Source: Desulfovibrio mangrovi
GTDB lineage: Bacteria > Desulfobacterota > Desulfovibrionia > Desulfovibrionales > Desulfovibrionaceae
Length of the DNA stretch: 64,000 bases
Direction: 5' to 3'
Assembly (NCBI RefSeq): GCF_026230175.1
Contig: NZ_CP104208.1
Span: 3,038,001 to 3,102,000 of the forward strand
Below, in pieces: positions 34,866-42,145 of this stretch. Each line of letters opens with the position of its first letter. The first letter of the stretch is position 1. A program made the translations under genes and the position numbers. The notes beneath the pieces were generated by a model. That model ran no database searches and had not been told where the DNA came from. It worked only from the letters and a program-made list of their open reading frames with translations.

Positions 34866-35453
34866 ATGACGCAATCAAGCCGCGAGGCACTCATTTCGAC
34901 CATCATCGACCGTGAACTGGGCATGTTTCTGGCCGTCAGAAACCGCGACGGCGTATCCCTGTGTCAGGAGCGCCCGGAATCGTTCCGCATCATGCGGGAA
35001 ATCACCCATGGGGTGCTGTCCGAGGCCTTTCTCGCCTCTTACTTGTGCGACTTGGAACAAGCCGGGAACAATGGCCGCAACCTCATGACGGAAAAGTACG
35101 CCCTGATGGAAGGGCTCATTCCGCCTCTCTCCGACGCTCCGTCCATCAGGGAAATCGTGCGTGCGGAAAGCGAATGGCGCAAGGAGGTTGCGACGCAGTT
35201 TCCGAGAAGCGTGCAGCCGGATGGCCATGAAAGCTTCTGTCGCTACCTCGGCAGCGAGTTGCAGACCTATTCTGCGAGGACTCTTGCCGCCTACGCCGAG
35301 TGCGTGGAGGAAGCGCACCGCGAGCACCGGAACCTCGTGCGCGAGCGTTATGAACTGCTGATGCGGAAATTGGGGTATGAATCGCTGGCCAAATGTGAAG
35401 CCGTGTTGCAGGCCGGTCGGCAGCACGGGGCAACAGGGGCAGCCGATGCCTGA
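34866..35453 (+). CDS. DUF4125 family protein
   Basis: A 195-residue soluble helical protein with the DUF4125 pattern: LISTIIDRELGMFLAVRNRDG, CQERPESFRIMREITHGVLSEAFLASYLCDLEQA, GRNLMTEKYALMEGLIPP and a late Y-x2-L-x-RKLGYESLAKCE. The family function is unknown to me. ATG 34866 with GGAGGG 5 bases upstream replaces the longer frame from 34710, which would run through the sigma-54 promoter. It overlaps the TauE/SafE gene by 8 bases. Its sigma-54 promoter makes it part of the GRE regulon. Confidence 0.8.
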   Translation: MTQSSREALISTIIDRELGMFLAVRNRDGVSLCQERPESFRIMREITHGVLSEAFLASYLCDLEQAGNNGRNLMTEKYALMEGLIPPLSDAPSIREIVRAESEWRKEVATQFPRSVQPDGHESFCRYLGSELQTYSARTLAAYAECVEEAHREHRNLVRERYELLMRKLGYESLAKCEAVLQAGRQHGATGAADA

Positions 35454-36180
35454 TTTCGTAAACCTCCTTGTCTTCTGCATGTGGCTTGTGGGCGGCTTTG
35501 TTTCCGGCGTCAGCGGCATAGGCGGAGCCATGGTTGCGGTTCCTGTCGCCGCCATGTTCATTCCCATGCATGAACTGGTTCCCCTCAGCTGCATTCTGAA
35601 CGTTGTCATGGACTGCTGCATTGCCCTTATGCATTTCCGCCACTGCAGGGTGTCTGCAATGTGGCCCATGCTGGCAGGTTCCCTGCCCGGCGCGTTTGCC
35701 GGTCTGTATGTCCTGCAACTCGTCTCCGGGGCCGTGCTGCAGGGGGCCGTGGGGGCGCTGCTCCTGTACTATGTCTATTGGCAGCACTCCGTCCGCGTCA
35801 GGCAGGTGCAGGGCGAATCGTGGATGCGCGGCGGTGCGGCGGGATTCGGCGCGGGCCTGCTGGGAACGGCAATATCCTTCGACGGTCCGCCTGTCGGTGC
35901 ATACGGCCTCTACGCGGGCTGGAACCCCAGAGTCTTTCTGGGCACGCTGGGTGTTTTCTTCGTCATCCGGGGGACGATGACCTGCGTCCTGCAGGCCGGT
36001 GCCGACATGTACACACCGGCGGTGCTTGAATATGCGCAGTACGGCATACCGGCTACCATGCTCGGGACGCTGTGTGCGTTTCCCGTCACCAAGCATATCA
36101 ACCAGAACGCATTCCGGCGTGTACTGCTCGGCGTCATCGTGGCCGCCGGAGTCGTCTGTCTGGTGCGTTCCATGCTGTAG
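35446..36180 (+). CDS. TauE/SafE-family membrane exporter
   Basis: A 244-residue membrane protein with 7-8 hydrophobic segments and the duplicated TauE/SafE motif: VGGFVSGVSGIGGAMVAVPV near the N-terminus and GGAAGFGAGLLGTAISFDGPPVGAY in the second half. Members export sulfite, sulfoacetate or other organic anions. In this context it may remove an anionic product of the GRE pathway. ATG 35446 overlaps the DUF4125 stop, so the two are translationally coupled. TauE/SafE is a broad family, so a sulfonate link is only a hint. Confidence 0.85.
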   Translation: MPDFVNLLVFCMWLVGGFVSGVSGIGGAMVAVPVAAMFIPMHELVPLSCILNVVMDCCIALMHFRHCRVSAMWPMLAGSLPGAFAGLYVLQLVSGAVLQGAVGALLLYYVYWQHSVRVRQVQGESWMRGGAAGFGAGLLGTAISFDGPPVGAYGLYAGWNPRVFLGTLGVFFVIRGTMTCVLQAGADMYTPAVLEYAQYGIPATMLGTLCAFPVTKHINQNAFRRVLLGVIVAAGVVCLVRSML

Positions 36181-36224
36181 TCAGTCGCCAGCGCCCTAAG
36201 GTGCCGACAGCGGCATCCGGACAG

Positions 36225-36269
36225 TAAAAACCGACCGGCTTGCACCCTTCGTGCTCCGGTCGGTTTTTT
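36225..36269. terminator. Bidirectional terminator between TauE and the activator gene
   Basis: The stem ACCGACCGG (36230-36238) / CCGGTCGGT (36256-36264), with inner GCAC/GTGC pairing, is flanked by AAAAA on the left and TTTTTT on the right. It serves the convergent ends at 36180 and 36286. Confidence 0.8.
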
Positions 36270-36285
36270 GTGTATCCTGTAGTGG

Positions 36286-37782
36286 CTATTCGTCCTCGAT
36301 GCCGAGCTGCTTCATCTTGTACCGCAGTCCGGCTCCGGTAATCTGCATGATGCGCGCGGCCTTGGCCACATTGCCGCCCGTGACCCGCAGTACGTTGCGG
36401 ATGCATTCGGTCTCGTATTCCTGCAAGCAGCTCTTCAGCGGCACCACGCTGTTTCTCCTGACCTCGCGGTAGTCAAAAAAGCCTCGTGCGGAGCGTGGCG
36501 TATCGCCTGCTTCCTGCGGTGCCGCCGCCGAAACCGGCTCCCGCTTCGGAGCGCCAACAGCGCAGGCCTCGCGGAAGTGGCGCGGCAGGCAATCCCTGTC
36601 GATAACCGTACGGCCGCCGAGCAGGGCAAGGCTGCCCTCTATGACGTGGAGCAACTCGCGAACGTTCCCCGGCCAGTCGTAGTCCAGGAACATCTGACGC
36701 ACTTCCGGCGTCACGCCGATGGCGGCGGCCTGCGGATTTTGATCGGAGCGTTCGATGAACAGGCGCGCCAGCACGGGAATATCTTTTGTGCGTTCACGCA
36801 GGGGCGGCACGGCAAGACCGACCACGGCAAGGCGGTAGAAGAGGTCGCTTCTGAGAATGCCATGTCCCACGGCATTGAGCGGCGCTTCGTTCAGGATGCT
36901 GATGACCCGGACATCCACAGGAATCTCCGTGCGGGAGCCGAGGCGGCGCACCCGTTTTTCCTGCAGCACGCGCAGCAGCTTGGCTTGAAGTCCCAGAGGC
37001 ATGGAGTTCAGCTCGTCCAGAATCAGCGTGCCGCCGTTTGCTTCTTCGAACAGGCCGGGTTTGTCGGTTGCGTCCGTGTATGCGCCCTTTTCCGTGCCGA
37101 AGAGGATGGCTTCCAGCAGGTTTTCGGGAATGGCGGCGCAGTTCTCGGCAATCAGAGGGTTGTTGCGCCGTTCGCTGGCAGAGTGAATGGCCTGCGCGAA
37201 GACTTCCTTACCTGTGCCGCTTTCTCCCCAGATCATCACGTGCGAAGGCGACTGTGCCGCAGCGCGTGCTTCGGCAAGTACGTCAAGCAGCGCAACGTCG
37301 TCTCCGGCAATGCTGTCGAAGGTATAGTGCGCGGCGGGTTGTCTGAGCGGAGCGGGGGCTCCCGTACGACGTTTGCGTTCCACCAGCGGGGCAGAGCCGG
37401 TCCAGATGGTGAAGGCGATCACGCCGTCTTTCCGGCCATTGTCGTAGAGCGGGAAGAAGTCCGTCACCGTGCCGGCGAGGTAGTTGTTCGTCGTCTTGTA
37501 GAAGTAGGACTTCTTGAGGATCGGCTCGCCCTTCCGGAGGCATTCGATGGTCGGAATGCATTCCAGTTCATGCGGCACGTACAGCTCGGTGATGTGCCGT
37601 CCCTGCACATTGATGCGGCTGAAGCCGTCCACCCGCCGCTGGATGGGGTTCATGTATTCGCACATGCCGTCGGCATCCACCACGGCGACGCCAAGCCCCA
37701 TGTCGTCCCATATGGCGGTCATGGCCGGAGTCAGCACGCTTTTGCGGTTGATGTCGAAGAATCTGTTCTTGGTAAAATACAA
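36286..37782 (-). CDS. Sigma-54-dependent activator, PAS-AAA-Fis
   Basis: A 498-residue enhancer-binding protein, the likely activator of the three sigma-54 promoters nearby. A PAS domain lies at ~20-130 (GLGVAVVDADGMCEYMNP). The AAA+ domain lies at ~155-395, with Walker A GESGTGKEVFAQAI, Walker B GGTLILDELNSM and R-fingers in YRLAVV and PPLRER. A Fis-type HTH ends the protein (GGNVAKAARIMQITGAGLRYKMKQLG). The sigma-54 contact loop reads GAYTDA rather than GAFTGA. Translation probably starts at a TTG (37782) with GAGG 9 bases upstream. The PAS domain would sense the substrate or redox state. Confidence 0.88.
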   Translation of the reverse strand: MYFTKNRFFDINRKSVLTPAMTAIWDDMGLGVAVVDADGMCEYMNPIQRRVDGFSRINVQGRHITELYVPHELECIPTIECLRKGEPILKKSYFYKTTNNYLAGTVTDFFPLYDNGRKDGVIAFTIWTGSAPLVERKRRTGAPAPLRQPAAHYTFDSIAGDDVALLDVLAEARAAAQSPSHVMIWGESGTGKEVFAQAIHSASERRNNPLIAENCAAIPENLLEAILFGTEKGAYTDATDKPGLFEEANGGTLILDELNSMPLGLQAKLLRVLQEKRVRRLGSRTEIPVDVRVISILNEAPLNAVGHGILRSDLFYRLAVVGLAVPPLRERTKDIPVLARLFIERSDQNPQAAAIGVTPEVRQMFLDYDWPGNVRELLHVIEGSLALLGGRTVIDRDCLPRHFREACAVGAPKREPVSAAAPQEAGDTPRSARGFFDYREVRRNSVVPLKSCLQEYETECIRNVLRVTGGNVAKAARIMQITGAGLRYKMKQLGIEDE

Positions 37783-37858
37783 ATTTCACAACCTCGGTCG
37801 TATGGCGTCATTCACGGGGTAAGCACCTACTCTGCCGTTGCAGGGGGATGTAGAGCGA

Positions 37859-37890
37859 AAAGAAATTTTTCGCAAATGAAAAATTTCTTT
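37859..37890. promoter_or_regulatory. Activator-binding palindrome (UAS-2) upstream of the GRE
   Basis: A perfect inverted repeat: AAAGAAATTTTTC (37859-37871) and GAAAAATTTCTTT (37878-37890) around the spacer GCAAAT. The right arm ends 102 bases before the GG of the -24 element. It lies between the divergent activator gene and the GRE, the classical place for an enhancer. The near copy at 34588-34620 makes chance unlikely. Confidence 0.75.
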
Positions 37891-37991
37891 CCAAAACGAC
37901 TATTTTTTTCGCCTGCGTCTGTTCAGCTGTCGTGTCTGAAAGTCCTGTTAATTAGCGCTGTTGCTGCTGTTTTGGCGGAGTATGTGCAAAC

Positions 37992-38007
37992 TGGCACACC
38001 CCCTGCT
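37992..38007 (+). promoter_or_regulatory. Sigma-54 promoter of the GRE operon
   Basis: TGGCAC-ACCCC-CTGCT keeps the GG-N10-GC core; one -12 base differs from TTGCT. Transcription would begin near 38018, about 70 bases before the GRE start codon. Confidence 0.8.
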
Positions 38008-38088
38008 AGTGCCCAAAAGAACAAGCGAACGAAAACTCCTCTTAATCCTTAATTCAGCAACATATTCTCGCAAGATCAGGAGATATTC

Positions 38089-40551
38089 ATGTCCACTCTT
38101 TCCACAGTACAGGAAACCGAACCCCGGGCCGATGCCCCCAAGGGCTACGGCATCAACTGGGATACCGCGGAATCGCGGGTTAAGGAGCTCAAGGACTATC
38201 TGATGTCCGCCCCGCAGGTGATGGATCCCGAACGCCTGCAGTTCCTGAATGAAGTATACGATGAATTCCGTGGCGAATCCGTTTTCTATATCCGCGCCAA
38301 GCTGTTTGAGCGCGTACTGACCAAGAAGAAGATCTTCCTTGACGGCAACCCCATCGTCGGCACCCTGACCGGTGTGCGCGCAGGCGTTTACGCCTACCCC
38401 GAATGGAACGTGTCCTGGATCAAGGAAGAAATGCAGATGGCCAAGATGGCCTCCCTCGGTGAGATGAAGATTCCCACCGAGACGCAGGAACTTCTGGAAA
38501 AGACCTACAAGCTTTGGAAGGGTCGTACCTGCATCGACCTGAACAACGCGCTGTACAAGGAAAAGTACGGCGAGAATCCCAAGCAGTACGCAAAGGCGGG
38601 CATGTACTATGAGAACGTGTCCGTTGCCAGCGGCTCCGGTATTGCCGACTACGGTCTGGTACTGACCAAGGGCCTGCGTCACCTTATCAATGACGTGAGA
38701 AAGCGCTTCGAAGAGTGCCCCACCACCTTGGAAAACAAGGAAAAGCACGATCTGTATCGTGCCATGCTGGTTACCTTTGATGCGGTTATCGCCCACTCCC
38801 ACCGCTATGCCGAACTGGCTGAAAAGGCCGCCCTTGAGGAAGCCGATCCCAAGACCAAGGCCGAGCTGCTGGAAATCGCCGAAATCTGCCGCCGCGTTCC
38901 CGAACATCCGGCCCGCAACTTCCGCGAAGCCGTTCAGTCCTTCTGGTTCATCCACCTCGCCATTGAAGTGGAACAGATGGCCTGCGCCTGCTCTCCCGGA
39001 CGCTACGGCCAGTACATGTACCCCTTCTTCAAGAAGGACATCGAGGAAGGCAACCTCACCCACGAACAGGTGCTCACGCTGCTCAAGTTCCAGTGGATCA
39101 AGCACCTCGAACTGGGCGAATACCAGGGCAACTCCTACGCGCTGACCCTCTCCGGCCACACCGGCCAGAGCATCACCCTCGGCGGCGTTGACGCCGACGG
39201 CAACGATGCCAGCACCGAGCTGGAAGAGCTGCTGCTCGAGACCCAGATCCAGATGAAGAACATTCAGCCCACGCTGACCCTGCTCTATCATCCGAAGCTG
39301 AAGGACTCCTACATGCAGAAGGTGGTTGAGTGCATCCGCGGCGGTTCCGGCCAGCCCCAGATCCTCAACAACAATGCTGTCATCCAGCGTACTCTGGCCC
39401 GCTTTGCCCAGTACAAGGACGGCATCACGCTGGAAGACGCGCGTAACTGCGGCAACTATGGCTGCGTGTCCACCGGTGTTTGCGGCAAGGGCAGCTTCAT
39501 CACGCAGGAAGATCAGCCCTGTCTCGCCAAGGTCGTGGAACTGATGCTCCACAACGGCAAGTGCCCCGTGACCAAGAAGAAGGTCGGTGCCGAAAGCGGC
39601 GATCCGCTGCAGTTCGCAACCTTCGAGGACGCGTACGAAGCCGTGAAGAAGCAGCTCGACCACCTCTTCAACATCTCCCGCAAGCACTCCGACCTGAGCC
39701 AGATGGCCCGCGTGCATGTGGTGCCCAGCGTCTTCCGCTCCGCCATGTATGACGGCTGCATCGAGAAGGGGATGTGCGAAGAGGCCGGCGGCACCCGCTA
39801 CCCGCAGGTGAACCCCATCATGACTGCTGGCATCGACGCGGCAAACTCCCTGCTTGCCATCAGGCATCTGGTCTTCGACACCAAGAAGATCACCATGGAG
39901 CAGCTGCTTGAAGCCATCAAGGCCAACTTCGAAGGCTACGAAGACATTCGCAAGATGTGCTTCGAGGCGCCCAAGCACGGTAACGACAACCCCGAAGATC
40001 AGGCTCTGGTGCAGCGGTTCTACCGCGACGTGGACGCTATCCACCACGCTCAGGGCCCCGACTGTTTCGGCTATCGTACTCCGCTGGACGCCTACTCCCT
40101 GTCCTACCACAACTACTTCGGCGCACTGATGGGTGCCCTGCCCAACGGTCGCAAGGCCGGTGTGGCCCTGACCGACGGCAGCGTATCCGCAATGCCCGGT
40201 ACCGACCATGAAGGCGTTACCGCCCTCATCAAATCCGGTGCGGAAGCCATCGACACCGTCCGTTACGGAGCGAACCACTTCAACGTGAAGTTCTCCCCCT
40301 CCGTGCTGGAAGGTCCGCAGGGCGCACGTACCTTGATCTCTCTGATCAAGACCTATTGCGACTTCGGTGGTTCCCACATCCAGTTCAACTGCGTCAGTTC
40401 CGAGACGCTGAAGGAAGCGCAGGCGAAACCGTGTCAGTACTCTGATCTGATCGTCCGCGTGGCCGGCTTCAGTGCCTACTTCACCCGTCTGGACAAAGGT
40501 GTGCAGAACGAAATCATCAAGCGCACCGAATACGATTCCGGAAGGATGTAG
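38089..40551 (+). CDS. Glycyl radical enzyme of unassigned substrate
   Basis: An 820-residue PFL-like enzyme. The radical glycine is Gly793 in RVAGFSAYF near the C-terminus. The thiyl cysteine is Cys459 in NYGCVSTGVCGKG. In diol/choline/isethionate/hydroxyproline GREs and arylacetate decarboxylases the cysteine is followed by V-E; here it is V-S, so the usual general-base glutamate is absent and PFL's CC pair is also missing. ACACSPGRYGQYMYPFF and GSGQPQILNNNAVI fit the large GRE subfamilies. The start ATG has AGGAGA. It is first in an operon with its activase and a selenoprotein, under a sigma-54 promoter. The reaction is not assignable from sequence. Confidence 0.9.
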   Translation: MSTLSTVQETEPRADAPKGYGINWDTAESRVKELKDYLMSAPQVMDPERLQFLNEVYDEFRGESVFYIRAKLFERVLTKKKIFLDGNPIVGTLTGVRAGVYAYPEWNVSWIKEEMQMAKMASLGEMKIPTETQELLEKTYKLWKGRTCIDLNNALYKEKYGENPKQYAKAGMYYENVSVASGSGIADYGLVLTKGLRHLINDVRKRFEECPTTLENKEKHDLYRAMLVTFDAVIAHSHRYAELAEKAALEEADPKTKAELLEIAEICRRVPEHPARNFREAVQSFWFIHLAIEVEQMACACSPGRYGQYMYPFFKKDIEEGNLTHEQVLTLLKFQWIKHLELGEYQGNSYALTLSGHTGQSITLGGVDADGNDASTELEELLLETQIQMKNIQPTLTLLYHPKLKDSYMQKVVECIRGGSGQPQILNNNAVIQRTLARFAQYKDGITLEDARNCGNYGCVSTGVCGKGSFITQEDQPCLAKVVELMLHNGKCPVTKKKVGAESGDPLQFATFEDAYEAVKKQLDHLFNISRKHSDLSQMARVHVVPSVFRSAMYDGCIEKGMCEEAGGTRYPQVNPIMTAGIDAANSLLAIRHLVFDTKKITMEQLLEAIKANFEGYEDIRKMCFEAPKHGNDNPEDQALVQRFYRDVDAIHHAQGPDCFGYRTPLDAYSLSYHNYFGALMGALPNGRKAGVALTDGSVSAMPGTDHEGVTALIKSGAEAIDTVRYGANHFNVKFSPSVLEGPQGARTLISLIKTYCDFGGSHIQFNCVSSETLKEAQAKPCQYSDLIVRVAGFSAYFTRLDKGVQNEIIKRTEYDSGRM

Positions 40552-40562
40552 CGTTCCACTGC

Positions 40563-40593
40563 GAAGGAGGGGGCCCGCCCCGCCCCCTTCTTC
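40563..40593 (+). terminator. GC-rich intercistronic hairpin after the GRE
   Basis: GAAGGAGGGGGC (40563-40574) pairs with GCCCCCTTCTTC (40582-40593) with one G-T pair, then a pyrimidine-rich tail CGCCCCTTTTC. It lies 12 bases after the GRE stop and 74 bases before the activase. It probably acts as a partial terminator or 3'-end stabiliser, giving much more GRE than activase. Confidence 0.6.
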
Positions 40594-40667
40594 GCCCCTT
40601 TTCTCCGTGAGCGGAAAACCCCGTCGCCCACGGAAATGACTCCACAAGACCAAATGCGGAAGTGTTT

Positions 40668-41561
40668 ATGAATCAGGGAATGATTTACAATATCCAGCGT
40701 ATGTCCGTTCACGACGGCCCGGGACTGCGTACCACGGTGTTTTTGAAGGGCTGTCCGTTGAGCTGTCTCTGGTGCAGTAACCCTGAATCGCAGAAGACCA
40801 CGCCGCAGATGTTGTTCTTTGAGAACCTGTGCACAGGCTGTGGCGCTTGTGCACAGGCTTGCTCCAACGGGGCTGTGACCATGTTTGGCGGCAAGTCCGG
40901 CCGGGATGTCGGCAAGTGCATCGACTGCGGTCAATGCGCACAGGCCTGCCCGAACAAGGCCCGCGAGATGTCCGGTAAGCTGATGACCGTTGAAGAGGTC
41001 ATGGCCGTCGTACGGAAGGACGCTCTGTTTTATGACAACTCCGGCGGCGGTGTGACCTTCGGCGGCGGAGAACCCACCTCCGGCGGGCAATTCTTCCTGA
41101 ATCTGGCGCAGGCGGCGCGGGATGAAGGCTATCATGTCACGGTGGACACCTGCGGCTATTGTCCGGAGGAACGCTTCGATAAAACCATCGGGCTGACGAA
41201 CCTTTTCCTGTTCGACTGCAAACACATGCATTCGGGGCAGCACAAGGCGCTGACGGGCGTGGATAACGCAGTCATTCTGCGGAATCTTCGTGCGGCCTTG
41301 AGCTCCGGCACAGAAGTCCGCATCCGCATGCCGCTGATGCCGGACATGAACGACTCCGACGACAATCTTGCCGCCATGGCGGATTTTCTTGGTGAATTCA
41401 ACCGGAGCGAGATCGAGATCATGCCGTGCCACGCCTTTGGTAAAAGCAAGTATGTCGCACTGGGCAAGTCTCTTCCCGAGGTTTCCCAGTATGCGCCGGA
41501 ACAGCTGCATGCCGTTCTGGAGCGATTTGCCAAGCACGGGCTCAAGCCCGTCATGATATAA
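40668..41561 (+). CDS. GRE-activating enzyme (radical SAM)
   Basis: A 297-residue activase that abstracts hydrogen from the GRE glycine. It has IQRMSVHDGPGLRTTVFLKGC, the radical SAM cluster CPLSCLWC (C-x3-C-x2-C), an inserted pair of ferredoxin clusters (CTGCGACAQAC and CIDCGQCAQAC), FGGGEPTSGGQF as the SAM-binding GGE, and DCKHMHSGQHKALTG. The two extra 4Fe-4S clusters are typical of activases for GREs other than PFL. ATG 40668 has GGAAG 5 bases upstream. It is cotranscribed with the GRE and 28 bases ahead of the selenoprotein gene. Confidence 0.92.
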   Translation: MNQGMIYNIQRMSVHDGPGLRTTVFLKGCPLSCLWCSNPESQKTTPQMLFFENLCTGCGACAQACSNGAVTMFGGKSGRDVGKCIDCGQCAQACPNKAREMSGKLMTVEEVMAVVRKDALFYDNSGGGVTFGGGEPTSGGQFFLNLAQAARDEGYHVTVDTCGYCPEERFDKTIGLTNLFLFDCKHMHSGQHKALTGVDNAVILRNLRAALSSGTEVRIRMPLMPDMNDSDDNLAAMADFLGEFNRSEIEIMPCHAFGKSKYVALGKSLPEVSQYAPEQLHAVLERFAKHGLKPVMI

Positions 41562-41589
41562 TAAATAGTAGAATAAAGAGGACTTACAT

Positions 41590-41898
41590 ATGTTTGAGCT
41601 GACCGTCCCGGAGGAGATGCTTGATAAGCTCCGGAACATGCTGGAAGACGAGGATGAGGAAAGCTGTGTTCGACTGCGCGAGTATCAGGTTGGCGGTGGC
41701 TGACACGCCAAGATCGTGCTCGGTCTGGGCATAGACGAAGCGGATGAGGATGAAGATTTGCGGATTGACGTGAACGACGTTCCCTTCATCGCGGAAAAGG
41801 ATTTTGTTTCCAAGTACGGCAAGAAATATTCGCTGACGTACAGCGAAAGCAAGGAGGTCGTGCTGACCCCCTTGGAGGCTGAGCCGTTACAGCTGTAA
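41590..41898 (+). CDS. HesB/IscA-like selenoprotein (in-frame TGA = Sec38)
   Basis: A 102-residue protein if TGA at 41701-41703 is read as selenocysteine. ATG 41590 has AGAGGA 7 bases upstream. Before the TGA the frame gives MFELTVPEEMLDKLRNM and VRLREYQVGGG; after it HAKIVLGLGIDEADEDED, then IDVNDVPFIAEKDF and a final strand. This is the IscA/HesB fold with Sec at the first conserved cysteine of the family's GGGC motif. The C-terminal CGCG of IscA is absent. A SECIS-type hairpin follows the TGA. HesB-like selenoproteins are known from deltaproteobacteria. A role as iron-sulfur or redox partner of the GRE/activase is inferred from the operon. Confidence 0.85.
41701..41731 (+). promoter_or_regulatory. 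Bacterial SECIS element
   Basis: The TGA is followed by ACAC and, 13 bases after the TGA, by the mini-stem TGCTC (41717-41721) / GGGCA (41727-41731) around the loop GGTCT. Loop and spacing closely resemble the SECIS of E. coli fdhF, whose apical GGUCU contacts SelB. Confidence 0.8.
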
Positions 41899-41917
41899 TA
41901 CATATACGTATGCATGA

Positions 41918-41951
41918 GCCCCTTGCCGGACACGGCAAGGGGCTTTTTTTT
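41918..41951 (+). terminator. Terminator of the GRE operon
   Basis: An 11-bp perfect stem GCCCCTTGCCG (41918-41928) / CGGCAAGGGGC (41933-41943), a 4-base loop and eight Ts. It lies 20 bases after the selenoprotein stop. Confidence 0.92.
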
Positions 41952-42145
41952 CGTCATCCGTTTCCGGAACGCTGTGTTGGCATTGCCCGTATGCACCCTG
42001 GTTATCATGTTCCGAACAGTGCATGTATGGAACAGTTTACAGGCAGGCACGAGGCTGCCGGTCTGGGCGGAGGTCTGTCGTGACGGAGGGGCAATGCACT
42101 GTGCTGCGCTGTGTCTTCAGAATAATTTCGGATCAGGTGAATGCC

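Larger units (their letters stand above)
37783..38088. other. Regulatory region between the activator and GRE genes
   Basis: About 300 bases without a gene. They hold the activator palindrome (37859-37890) and the GRE sigma-54 promoter (37992-38007), both described separately. No hairpin or riboswitch-like structure was recognised in the ~70-base GRE leader. Confidence 0.6.

Noticed and set aside
37859-37890. Inverted repeat as a transcription terminator
   Set aside because: It lies between divergent genes, is very AT-rich, and a near copy occurs between two other divergent sigma-54 promoters, so an activator site fits better.
37948-40653. 901-codon open frame on the minus strand opposite the GRE gene
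   Set aside because: The plus strand encodes a complete GRE with all catalytic motifs. The minus frame is a by-product of GC-rich codon use and has no recognisable domain.
35446-41561. Assigning the GRE as an isethionate or other sulfonate lyase because of the TauE/SafE gene
   Set aside because: TauE/SafE is too broad a family, and the GRE lacks the C-x-E active-site signature of the known sulfonate lyases.
41701-41703. TGA as a true stop ending a 37-residue peptide, with a separate gene from 41716
   Set aside because: The frame, family similarity and SECIS hairpin continue across the TGA, and the downstream start would lack a ribosome site and the first half of the fold.
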